A stretch of 22,641 nucleotides of DNA from an uncultured Lachnospiraceae bacterium. GTDB taxonomy: Bacteria > Bacillota > Clostridia > Lachnospirales > Lachnospiraceae. Below, one piece after another: positions 14,292 through 20,568 of this stretch. Position 1 is the first letter of the stretch. The number at the start of each line of letters is the position of its first letter. Under the pieces are notes generated by a model. It made no database searches and was not told where the DNA came from. It saw nothing but the letters and a program-made list of their open reading frames with translations. Both the position numbers and the translations under genes were made by a program. The stretch covers positions 1 through 22,641 of the forward strand of contig OMSM01000328.1 in assembly GCA_900313745.1 (NCBI GenBank), read 5' to 3'.

Positions 14292-16015
14292 CTGTCTGCC
14301 CCCTCTCCGGCTCCTCTCTTCGCCGCGCGCTCATAGGCGATAAACCGGTCCGCGAATTCCGACGGGTCCTCTATTCCGCAGCGCACGGCCAGATCATAGA
14401 GCGAGGTCTTCTTCAGGTCCGCACTGTCGCAGAGTGCCTCGTCCGTGAGCACCTGGGCCGGCGTCTCATCCGCAAGGATCTTCCCGTCCGCAAGGACGAT
14501 GGCCCGGTCGGTGTACTCCAGCATAAGGTGCATGTCATGGGTGATCATCAGGATGGTTATCCCCGTCTTCCGGTTGATCTCCCGGAGGAACTCCATGATC
14601 TCGGTATAGTGACGGTAGTCCTGCCCCGCGGTGGGCTCATCCAGGATGATGATCTCCGGATTCATGATGAGGATAGACGCGATGGTCACCCTCTTCTTCT
14701 GCCCGTAGGAGAGCGCGGAGACCGGCCAGTTGCGGAAGGGGTAAAGCCCGCAGATCTTAAGGACCTCGCCTGCCCTCTCCTTAATCTCCTCCTCCGGGAC
14801 GCCCCGGACCTGGAGGCCCAGCCCCACTTCTTCCATGATCATCGGTTTGCTGATCATCTGGGTGGGCGCCTGCATGACATATCCCACATGCTCTCCCCTC
14901 TCCTTGATGGAGAGCCGGGAGATATCCTGTCCGTTCAGGAACATCTCGCCGCGGTCCGGCTTATAGAAGCCGCAGATCAGAGACGAGAGCGTGGACTTGC
15001 CCGCGCCGTTTCTTCCGACGAGGGAGACCATCTCCCCCTTCCTCAGGGTCAGGGAGACGTTCTCCAGTACCGGTTCCCCGGCATTGTAGGCAAAACTTAC
15101 GTCCTTCACCTCCAGCACCGGCGCCTGGTCGTTAACGTGCGCAGGGACCGGCGCGTTCTCAAACCATTTCCTTACCTTGCCGGCATGCCTTGCGACCTCC
15201 ATGGTCTCGATATGCTGCGGCCGGTCTTCCGGAGTGATGTCCGCACCTGCGTATTTCATCGCCGTCACGTAGAGCGGCTCACGGATGCCCTGTCCGCTCA
15301 GAATATCGGTGCAGAGAAGCTCATCCGGCTTCATGTCCGCGACGATCCTTCCGTCGTTCACCACGACAATCCTGTCCACATCCCTGTAGAGCACATCCTC
15401 CAGGCGGTGCTCGATGATGATCACCGTGACATCCTTGGCCTTCATGATCTCATCGATCAGCGCGATGGTCTTCTTGCCCGTCGCCGGATCAAGGTTTGCA
15501 AGGGGCTCGTCGAAGAGCAGGATCTTCACGTCGTCCACCAGGACGCCTCCCATCGCGACACGCTGCTTCTGCCCGCCGGAGAGCTCATCCGGAGCGTGAT
15601 GCAGGAACTTTCTCACATTCACGATGTCCGCGATCTCACTGACCCTGGCCTTCATCTCGTCCTGGACGACCGCGTCGTTCTCCAGAGCAAAGGCCAGGTC
15701 CTCCCCGACGGAGAGCCCGATGAACTGGCCGTTGGTATCCTGCAGCACCGTCCCGACGATCTTGGACATGCCGAAAACGCCTGCATCCTTCGGGACTGCG
15801 CCCCCGACGGTAAGCGTCCCGGTGTAGCTTCCGGGATGAGCGGCGGGGATGAGCGCGTTGATGCAGTGCGCAAGCGTCGACTTGCCTGATCCCGAGGGGC
15901 CGGCAATCAGTATTTTCTCCCCCGGAAGGATGGAGAGGTTTATATTGTGGAGCGTGGGCTCCGTCTGGGATTTGTACTGAAAGGTAAAATCCCTGAACTC
16001 AATGATGGGATCCAT
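14288..16015 (-). CDS. ECF transporter ATPase with two fused ABC domains
   Basis: A 575-residue ATPase containing two ABC domains, as in YkoD-like subunits. Domain 1 has Walker A GPSGSGKST at 39-47, signature LSGGQ at 145-149 and Walker B ILLFDE at 165-170. Domain 2 has Walker A GRNGAGKST at 334-342, signature LSYGQ at 435-439 (a Gly-to-Tyr variant) and Walker B IILDEP at 456-461. Both H-loop histidines are visible (IEHRLED and ITHDMHL). The fusion gives a single-chain A1A2 pair, so no separate ecfA1/ecfA2 is needed. AGGAG lies seven bases before the ATG. A terminator-like hairpin and a second strong stem separate it from the S-subunit gene upstream, so A and T may be expressed at a different level from S. 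Confidence 0.94.
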   Translation of the reverse strand: MDPIIEFRDFTFQYKSQTEPTLHNINLSILPGEKILIAGPSGSGKSTLAHCINALIPAAHPGSYTGTLTVGGAVPKDAGVFGMSKIVGTVLQDTNGQFIGLSVGEDLAFALENDAVVQDEMKARVSEIADIVNVRKFLHHAPDELSGGQKQRVAMGGVLVDDVKILLFDEPLANLDPATGKKTIALIDEIMKAKDVTVIIIEHRLEDVLYRDVDRIVVVNDGRIVADMKPDELLCTDILSGQGIREPLYVTAMKYAGADITPEDRPQHIETMEVARHAGKVRKWFENAPVPAHVNDQAPVLEVKDVSFAYNAGEPVLENVSLTLRKGEMVSLVGRNGAGKSTLSSLICGFYKPDRGEMFLNGQDISRLSIKERGEHVGYVMQAPTQMISKPMIMEEVGLGLQVRGVPEEEIKERAGEVLKICGLYPFRNWPVSALSYGQKKRVTIASILIMNPEIIILDEPTAGQDYRHYTEIMEFLREINRKTGITILMITHDMHLMLEYTDRAIVLADGKILADETPAQVLTDEALCDSADLKKTSLYDLAVRCGIEDPSEFADRFIAYERAAKRGAGEGADR

Positions 16016-16045
16016 ACAGAACTCCTGGAGCAGCGGCTGTCTGCC

Positions 16046-16067
16046 AAAAAATAAAGCCGTGCGGCTT
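16046..16067 (-). terminator. Intrinsic-terminator-like hairpin between ECF S and A genes
   Basis: On the minus strand AAGCC pairs with GGCTT across GCAC (16054-16067), followed by TATTTTTT (16046-16053). The stem is short, so it would probably be leaky, allowing reduced read-through from the S gene into the ATPase and T genes. Confidence 0.55.
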
Positions 16068-16104
16068 CGCGGTCACAAAGTCACATGGCTTACCGTATCG
16101 CGCA

Positions 16105-16142
16105 GGCCGCAGGCCTCCGGCCTTACGCCGGTGCCTGCGGCC
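16105..16142 (-). repeat. Perfect 10-bp inverted repeat downstream of the ECF S gene
   Basis: GGCCGCAGGC (16105-16114) and GCCTGCGGCC (16133-16142) pair perfectly, with CCGGC/GCCGG (16117-16121, 16127-16131) stacked inside. The stem ends about 16 bases after the S-subunit stop codon. Without its own U-tract it could protect the 3' end of the upstream message from exonucleases. Confidence 0.6.
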
Positions 16143-16157
16143 GCTGAAGCACCTGGA

Positions 16158-16706
16158 TTAATCCTCTTTCTTAAGGCCGGTGGACCTGCCCGCGATCTTG
16201 GAATAAGCAAGGATCAGGAGGGTTCCGATGATGGCCGTGCAGATGATATTGCCGATGAATGCCCAGATGCCCTGGAAGAACACCTTGTTGGCGGGCTCGG
16301 CGTAGATGATGATATCAAGGACAGGCGCAAGGAAAATCCACGCGATCGCATTGCCGATGACCTGTGCGATATTGAAGGTCACGATCTCCTTTGTGCCGAA
16401 CGTGCCGTCCTCAATGTGATACTTGCTCGCGAAAAGGCCGATGCACAGTCCGGGAACGCCCATGGGGATGAGCCAGCTCCACCAGATGCCGCCGCCGATA
16501 AGAGACGAAATCAGGTCGCCGATAAGGCCGATGGCAAGGCCGACCACGGGGCCGAAAAGTGCAGCAAAGAATCCGAGGATGCCCATCTTCGGATAAAGAT
16601 CGGTATTCGGCACGAATCCCAGAGGGATGGAGACAAATCCGACGACGACGAAAAGCGCGGTTCCGATACCGATCGCAACCACTTCCCTGACACCAAGTTT
16701 TTTCAT
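16158..16706 (-). CDS. ECF transporter substrate-binding (S) subunit, UPF0397 family
   Basis: A 182-residue membrane protein with about five to six helices. Family signatures are VVAIGIGTALF (9-19), SIPLGFVPNTDLYP (26-39), GGIWWSWLIPMG (72-83) and DIIIYAEPANKVF (131-143). These match UPF0397 proteins, which databases often label 'ECF-type riboflavin transporter substrate-binding'. No FMN, TPP or SAM riboswitch fits in the roughly 100 bases upstream, and a SAM hydrolase lies downstream, so the substrate should be treated as unknown. The frame extends to 16760, but ATG 16706 is chosen because MKKLGVREVVAIG is the family N-terminus and GGAGG lies nine bases upstream. Confidence 0.92.
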   Translation of the reverse strand: MKKLGVREVVAIGIGTALFVVVGFVSIPLGFVPNTDLYPKMGILGFFAALFGPVVGLAIGLIGDLISSLIGGGIWWSWLIPMGVPGLCIGLFASKYHIEDGTFGTKEIVTFNIAQVIGNAIAWIFLAPVLDIIIYAEPANKVFFQGIWAFIGNIICTAIIGTLLILAYSKIAGRSTGLKKED

Positions 16707-16723
16707 TTCCTTTTTCCTCCTCA

Positions 16724-16764
16724 CAGAAAATAAAGACAGGCTGTGCCGCATATCCGGCACAGCC
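16724..16764 (-). terminator. Strong stem-loop with partial U-tract before the ECF S gene
   Basis: GGCTGTGCCG and CGGCACAGCC (16739-16748, 16755-16764) form a perfect 10-bp stem with a 6-base loop. On the minus strand it is followed by TGTCTTTATTTTCT. It can terminate the upstream acetyltransferase transcript. The U-tract is interrupted, so read-through is likely. Confidence 0.7.
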
Positions 16765-16769
16765 CATTT

Positions 16770-16798
16770 AGTATATCACCTGTCAAATTTTTTGTACA
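16770..16798 (-). promoter_or_regulatory. Candidate promoter of the ECF/SAM hydrolase operon
   Basis: TGTACA (16793-16798, 4 of 6) and TATACT (16770-16775, 5 of 6) are spaced by 17 bases. The spacer itself contains a perfect TTGACA. The predicted start, near 16763, falls at the foot of the 16739-16764 hairpin, so the message would begin with a stable 5' stem or be attenuated there. Confidence 0.5.
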
Positions 16799-16805
16799 GC
16801 AGGGC

Positions 16806-17987
16806 TCAGAAGTGATCCTCCACAAAATGCGGTTTCCCCGGGAAAACTCCGGTGAGCATCCCCGCCTTTCCGCAGATCCTCACGTCGTCCCTGTACCTGG
16901 CTTCCTCCAGGCTTACGACACCCGCGCAGAGCTGCCCTAATGCCCGGATGTCCGCCTCCATGTCCGCCGGGGCGTCCGCAGTCCTCTCCGCGCCGTCCAT
17001 GGTCACCCGGAAGGTCCCGTTGTTATCGGGAATAAACTCATCTCCCGTGACCCGGATCGTGAAATCCGTTCCCTCCGGCTTCCTTATCGCCGCAAGCAGC
17101 TTCGGCACGCTGATCACACGGATCATGTAGGACTGATCCGTCTTTTTCTCAATCTCGTAGGCCCGGGGAGTCTTTATCACGGAGTAGAGCTCGATGCAGC
17201 GGGGAAGAATCAGCTGGATACTGTTGTAATCCGCGGTGAAGCGGGCGAGGAACCCTAGTATCGCCGCAAACCCCTCCGGCCCGTCAAAGGCGAGATCCTC
17301 CACCGAGAGCAGCGAGCGCGAATCCTGGCGCTTGTCCTGGTAGATGACATAGGCGACCGGCCTCTCCCCGGAACTTAAAAGGTACCCGAACCTCCTCTCC
17401 TTTAAATAACCTCCGCCGAGGCGTCCGGTCATCATCTTGTCGTCGCGGCGCATCATAAGGCAGAAGTTCTCCGCGAAGCGGCTGTAAACCCCGGTGAACT
17501 CCTCCGCGGAGTCTCCCGGCTTCCAGAGCCTGGCTCTCCCGTCGAAGCGGTACCCCGCCGCGGCAAGCACCGAGGGGGCAAAACAGTACTCATTCCTGTA
17601 GGGAACGGTCTCATAGCCGAATTTCCGGTAAAACGCGTGATTGAACGGAAAGAGAGTGGAAACCGCCTCACCGTCCGTGTTTGCCGCAGGAAGAAGGTGA
17701 CGGAAAATCTCCCTTACTGCCCCGCTGTTTCGATACTCCGGCATCGTCGATACCGCGCCTATTCCGCCGTTCTTCACCAGTGTCCCGTCGATGAAGGATT
17801 CATATTTATTGTTGATGATGTGTGCCATCATCGCGCCGTCGTCACTGAAGGCGCCCCAGTCCTCCGCACTTTCCTTAAGGGACTCCTCCCGCGCCTTATC
17901 CTCATCCTCAATGCGCCCGTGGAACGCCACCGCCGAGATCACCCGGGAATCGAACCGCTCCGAAGCTTCCAGTTTTCTTACATTCAT
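16806..17987 (-). CDS. Eis-like GNAT N-acetyltransferase
   Basis: A 393-residue protein with the Eis layout of an N-terminal GNAT domain, a second GNAT-like domain and a C-terminal SCP2-like domain. The acetyl-CoA site is AVSTMPEYRNSGAVR at about 78-92, matching the V-x-T/V-x-P-x-x-R-x-x-G loop. FGY at 123-125 (Y125) corresponds to the general-acid Tyr of mycobacterial Eis. The protein ends in Phe, as Eis does, where the terminal carboxylate acts as base. Eis enzymes acetylate aminoglycosides and other amines at several positions; the natural substrate here is unknown. The frame opens at 18071, but ATG 17987 follows GGAGGGAGAGCGT and is preferred. A promoter and an operator-like palindrome lie upstream, and the gene is probably transcribed separately from the ECF genes. 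Confidence 0.9.
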   Translation of the reverse strand: MNVRKLEASERFDSRVISAVAFHGRIEDEDKAREESLKESAEDWGAFSDDGAMMAHIINNKYESFIDGTLVKNGGIGAVSTMPEYRNSGAVREIFRHLLPAANTDGEAVSTLFPFNHAFYRKFGYETVPYRNEYCFAPSVLAAAGYRFDGRARLWKPGDSAEEFTGVYSRFAENFCLMMRRDDKMMTGRLGGGYLKERRFGYLLSSGERPVAYVIYQDKRQDSRSLLSVEDLAFDGPEGFAAILGFLARFTADYNSIQLILPRCIELYSVIKTPRAYEIEKKTDQSYMIRVISVPKLLAAIRKPEGTDFTIRVTGDEFIPDNNGTFRVTMDGAERTADAPADMEADIRALGQLCAGVVSLEEARYRDDVRICGKAGMLTGVFPGKPHFVEDHF

Positions 17988-18019
17988 ACGCTCTCCCTCC
18001 TGGCATGAACAGACTTCTG

Positions 18020-18037
18020 TGAACAGTATACAGTTCA
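18020..18037. promoter_or_regulatory. Operator-like palindrome over the -10 of the Eis-like gene
   Basis: An 18-base dyad reads TGAAC-x-GTATAC-x-GTTCA with two mismatched positions (16 of 18 symmetric). It covers the -10 box, an ideal place for a dimeric repressor to block transcription. No adjacent dedicated repressor gene is seen. Confidence 0.5.
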
Positions 18038-18053
18038 TGAATTGTTTAGACAA
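18025..18053 (-). promoter_or_regulatory. Promoter of the Eis-like acetyltransferase gene
   Basis: TTGTCT (18048-18053, 4 of 6) and TATACT (18025-18030, 5 of 6) are spaced by exactly 17 bases. The expected start is about 30 bases before the gene's ATG at 17987, giving a short leader with a GGAGG site. Confidence 0.65.
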
Positions 18054-18191
18054 ATTTCCGCTCGCCTTCACCGCTTTGCGGTCCGTTAGCGGTACAATAA
18101 TTCAAGTAAGGCATTTTTTGGTGCGGATCCGGTGCGCCGCTTCCGGCTGAACCGCATCCGCGTATTTTTATGCATCAGTGAGGACCTATTA

Positions 18192-18656
18192 ATGAACAAC
18201 TGGTTAAGCAATCTGCGTTACCGCTTCGCGAATTTCATGGTGGGCAGATACGGATCCGATTCTCTCTCCCGCTTCATGTCGGGGAGCGTCATCGTTCTTC
18301 TTCTCCTCTCCTTATTCACCCGCCTGAGACTTTTTAACACGCTTGCCCTTGTGCTTCTCGTCCTTATTTATCTTAGGATGTTCTCGAAGAACACCGGGGC
18401 GCGGACCAAAGAGAACGCGAAATATCTCGCGATAAGAAACGGAATCTCCCGTTCCTTCAGAGATCCGAAGAACGTCTTCTCGAAGAGCAGCTTCGACCGG
18501 ATAAGGGAGAAGTGGTCCCGCACCATTGCGGAGCGCAGGGCCTATCACATCTACCGCTGCCCCGCCTGCGGGCAGAAGATCCGCATTCCGCGCGGCAAGG
18601 GCCACATCATGGTCACCTGCCCGAAGTGCGGAAGAGAATTCGCGAAGAACAGCTGA
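18192..18656 (+). CDS. Membrane protein with C-terminal zinc ribbon
   Basis: A 154-residue protein of unknown function. Two closely spaced membrane helices (about 30-43 and 46-63) follow an N-terminal segment with several aromatic and basic residues. A basic linker then leads to a C-terminal zinc ribbon (C123PAC126 and C143PKC146, the latter in CPKCGREF). The frame opens at 18132, but ATG 18192 is preferred because GAGG lies eight bases upstream. It is the first gene of a plus-strand group with the DUF5685 and J-domain genes, 81 bases upstream of the next. The ribbon and helical hairpin suggest a membrane-anchored protein with a cytoplasmic zinc domain. A role with the J-domain partner in protein quality control is possible but not shown. 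Confidence 0.85.
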   Translation: MNNWLSNLRYRFANFMVGRYGSDSLSRFMSGSVIVLLLLSLFTRLRLFNTLALVLLVLIYLRMFSKNTGARTKENAKYLAIRNGISRSFRDPKNVFSKSSFDRIREKWSRTIAERRAYHIYRCPACGQKIRIPRGKGHIMVTCPKCGREFAKNS

Positions 18657-18667
18657 GGCCGCCTTAT

Positions 18668-18698
18668 AAGCTTCCGGGACGGAAATCCCGGAGCTTTT
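18668..18698 (+). terminator. Hairpin between the zinc-ribbon and DUF5685 genes
   Basis: AAGCTTCCGGGA (18668-18679) pairs with TCCCGGAGCTT (18686-18696) with one bulged T, and the last four bases TTTT end at 18698. The short tail suggests a weak terminator or stability element, letting part of the transcript read on. Confidence 0.5.
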
Positions 18699-18737
18699 GC
18701 CGTCTTATGAACATCCGGAAGGAAAACAAGTCCAATT

Positions 18738-19640
18738 ATGTTCGGTTATATCATCGTCAACCAGCAGGAACTGAAATTCAAGGAATACGACCGGTACCGC
18801 TCCTACTACTGCGGGCTCTGCCGCAGGCTAAAGGAGAAGTACGGGCGGACCGGACAGTTTACCTTAAGCTACGATACCACCTTCCTCATCCTGCTTCTCT
18901 CCGGGCTCTACGAGCCCGAAGAAGAGACGCGGACAAGCCGCTGCATCGCCCATCCCTTCTGCCTCCATGAGGAGCGGGTCAACCGCTTTACCGACTACGC
19001 AGCGGACGTCAACCTCATCCTCTCCTATTACTCCAGCCAGGACGACTGGTCGGACGAGCACAAGGTAAGCAAACTCCTCCTCTCCGGCCTTCTGCGGGAA
19101 GGGAGCGAACAAGCTTCCGGGAAGCTTGACCGGAAGGCGGAGGTTATCCGCGACGGACTCTCCCGCCTCGGAGCCCTGGAGAAGGAGAACAGCGAGAACC
19201 TGGACGAGGTGAGCGGATGCTTCGGACAGATTATGGCGGAGATTTTCGCGTACAAGGAGGACGAGTGGACCGTCCCCCTGCGCCAGATGGGTTTTTATCT
19301 GGGCAAATTCATCTATCTGCTGGACGCGGTCGACGACCTGAAGAAGGACATGAAGAGCGGAAGCTACAACCCGTTGAAATCCCGCTACATCGCTGCGGGC
19401 GGAGCTGTGAAGCCGGCCTATGGCAATGCGGCCGGACAAAACATTGCCCCCGGAAGCCCGCTTGCTTTATTCTACGGGGAGTGCGAAGATCTTCTCCGGA
19501 TGATGATGGCGGAGTGCTGCAGGGCATTCGAGGTCCTGCCGGTTGTCGAGAACGCGTCCATACTGAGAAACATCCTCTACTCCGGCGTGTGGGCCGGATT
19601 CCGCAGACAGCAAAACCCGGAAGGAAAAACCGATGACTGA
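18738..19640 (+). CDS. DUF5685 family protein
   Basis: A 300-residue helical protein starting MFGYIIVNQQELKFKEYDRY, the family opening, followed by YYCGLC (C25, C28). A second cysteine group RCIAHPFC lies at 67-74 (C68, H71, C74), so a metal site is possible. Two acidic motifs stand out: DDWSDE at 101-106 and DAVDDLKKD at 195-203, the latter followed by GSYNPL. Their look resembles the paired aspartate motifs of squalene/phytoene synthase-type enzymes, but function is unproven. The gene overlaps the J-domain gene by eight bases (19633-19640), so they are translationally coupled and their products likely act together. The Shine-Dalgarno GGAAGGA (18717-18723) lies 14 bases before the ATG, an unusually long spacing. 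Confidence 0.9.
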   Translation: MFGYIIVNQQELKFKEYDRYRSYYCGLCRRLKEKYGRTGQFTLSYDTTFLILLLSGLYEPEEETRTSRCIAHPFCLHEERVNRFTDYAADVNLILSYYSSQDDWSDEHKVSKLLLSGLLREGSEQASGKLDRKAEVIRDGLSRLGALEKENSENLDEVSGCFGQIMAEIFAYKEDEWTVPLRQMGFYLGKFIYLLDAVDDLKKDMKSGSYNPLKSRYIAAGGAVKPAYGNAAGQNIAPGSPLALFYGECEDLLRMMMAECCRAFEVLPVVENASILRNILYSGVWAGFRRQQNPEGKTDD

Positions 19641-20463
19641 TCCCTACAAGGTCCTTGGCATAGAGCGCGGAGCCTCGGACGAAGAAGTGAAAAAAGCCTA
19701 CCGCGCGCTCTCCCGGAAATACCACCCCGACGCCAACGTCAACAACCCCGACAAGGACAAGGCCGAGGAGAAGTTCAAGGAGGTCCAGGCAGCATATCAG
19801 CAGATCGTCTACGAGAAGGCGCATCCCTACGCCTCCTCCGATTACGGCACCTCCGGCTACGGCGGGCGCACCGGCTACGGCAGCCAGGGCGCCTCCGGTG
19901 CGCAGGGAGGCTACGGCGGCCAGGGAGGCTACGGAGGCCAGGGAGGCTATGGCGGCCAGGGAGGCTACAGCGACTGGTCGGATTTCTGGAATACCTTCGG
20001 CAGCTTCTGGGGCTCCTCGCAGGGAGGCTACGGAGGCCAGGGAGGCTACACCGGGAGGGCCCAGGGCACCTCCGACGAGGAGCAGCTGAAGTACCAGGCC
20101 GCCGGCAACTACATTAACTCCAGGCGCTACAAGGAAGCGCTCAATGTGCTCTCCTCCATCATGCAGCGCCGCGGGATCTGGTACTATTACTCCGCCATGG
20201 CGAACGCCGGAATGGGCAACAACGTGATCGCGCTGGAGCATGCCCGGACCGCGGCACAGATGGAGCCCTCCAACACGAACTTCCGCATGCTTCTTTCCCG
20301 TCTCCAGTCCGGGAGCGGCTGGTACACGGAACGGCAGAACACCTACGCCGCCCCGGCGGGCGGAACTGTCGGCTGGTGCGTGCGCCTCTGCGTCCTCAAC
20401 GCCATCCTCAACCTTTGCTGCAACGGATCCGTCTGCTGCGGCGGACCGATGATTTACCGCTGA
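19633..20463 (+). CDS. J-domain protein with Gly/Tyr repeats and Cys-rich C-terminus
   Basis: A 276-residue DnaJ-like co-chaperone. Residues 1-65 form the J domain with the HPD motif at 31-33 (KYHPDAN), which stimulates the ATPase of DnaK. Residues about 70-142 are low complexity, with repeated GGYGGQ units encoded by an 18-bp tandem DNA repeat. Residues 150-222 form a tetratricopeptide-like helical region (AAGNYINSRRYKEALNVL, then ALEHARTAAQMEPSN). The C-terminus carries six cysteines (249, 253, 262, 263, 268, 269) in a hydrophobic segment, which may be a membrane or metal-binding anchor. It lacks the zinc-finger and client-binding domains of true DnaJ, so it is a type III J protein. It is coupled to DUF5685 by overlap and probably recruits DnaK to that protein or its client. 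Confidence 0.93.
   Translation: MTDPYKVLGIERGASDEEVKKAYRALSRKYHPDANVNNPDKDKAEEKFKEVQAAYQQIVYEKAHPYASSDYGTSGYGGRTGYGSQGASGAQGGYGGQGGYGGQGGYGGQGGYSDWSDFWNTFGSFWGSSQGGYGGQGGYTGRAQGTSDEEQLKYQAAGNYINSRRYKEALNVLSSIMQRRGIWYYYSAMANAGMGNNVIALEHARTAAQMEPSNTNFRMLLSRLQSGSGWYTERQNTYAAPAGGTVGWCVRLCVLNAILNLCCNGSVCCGGPMIYR
19903..20049 (+). repeat. 18-bp tandem repeat inside the J-domain gene
   Basis: Units of the form CAGGGAGGCTACGGCGGC occur at 19903-19920, 19921-19938 and 19939-19956, with a partial copy to 19968. One and two-thirds further copies lie at 20020-20049 after a non-repeat spacer. Each unit encodes QGGYGG. Near-identity makes it prone to copy-number change by slippage, and every change would keep the frame. 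Confidence 0.9.
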
Positions 20464-20474
20464 CTATAATTTCA

Positions 20475-20518
20475 GGCCGTCTCTTATCCGCCGCGGCAAT
20501 TCCGCGGCGGAAGCGGCC
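20475..20518 (+). repeat. Strong stem-loop between the J-domain and flavodoxin genes
   Basis: TCCGCCGCGG (20487-20496) and CCGCGGCGGA (20502-20511) form a perfect 10-bp stem. Outer GGCCG/CGGCC arms (20475-20479, 20514-20518) extend it. No U-tract follows on either strand, so it resembles a 3'-end stability element rather than a classic terminator. Confidence 0.6.
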
Positions 20519-20568
20519 ATAACCGCCGTTCGGCATAATCTCTGAGGGGGGATTTACCGGAGGTCAAT

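Noticed and set aside
14249..15889. A 546-codon open frame on the plus strand opposite the ECF ATPase
   Set aside because: The opposite strand encodes two complete ABC domains, and this frame shows only composition-driven residues.
16707..16805. Possible FMN, TPP or SAM riboswitch before the ECF S gene
   Set aside because: Only about 100 bases are available, holding a promoter, one simple 10-bp hairpin and the ribosome binding site. None of the conserved riboswitch core motifs is present.
18061..18191. Plus-strand promoter for the zinc-ribbon gene (TACAAT at 18093-18098)
   Set aside because: The nearest -35-like match TTCACC is 19 bases away and weak, so no promoter is claimed. A stem GCGGAT/ATCCGC followed by TATTTTTA just downstream was also noted, but its loop is too long to call a terminator.
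19309..20241. A 310-codon minus-strand frame opposite the DUF5685 and J-domain genes
   Set aside because: Its repeated Val/Ala/Ser segments are the mirror of the 18-bp tandem repeat of the J-domain gene.
20465..20470. A perfect TATAAT just after the J-domain stop codon, possible flavodoxin promoter
   Set aside because: No -35-like hexamer lies 16-18 bases upstream (the position reads CGGACC), and the strong stem-loop would sit at the start of the transcript.
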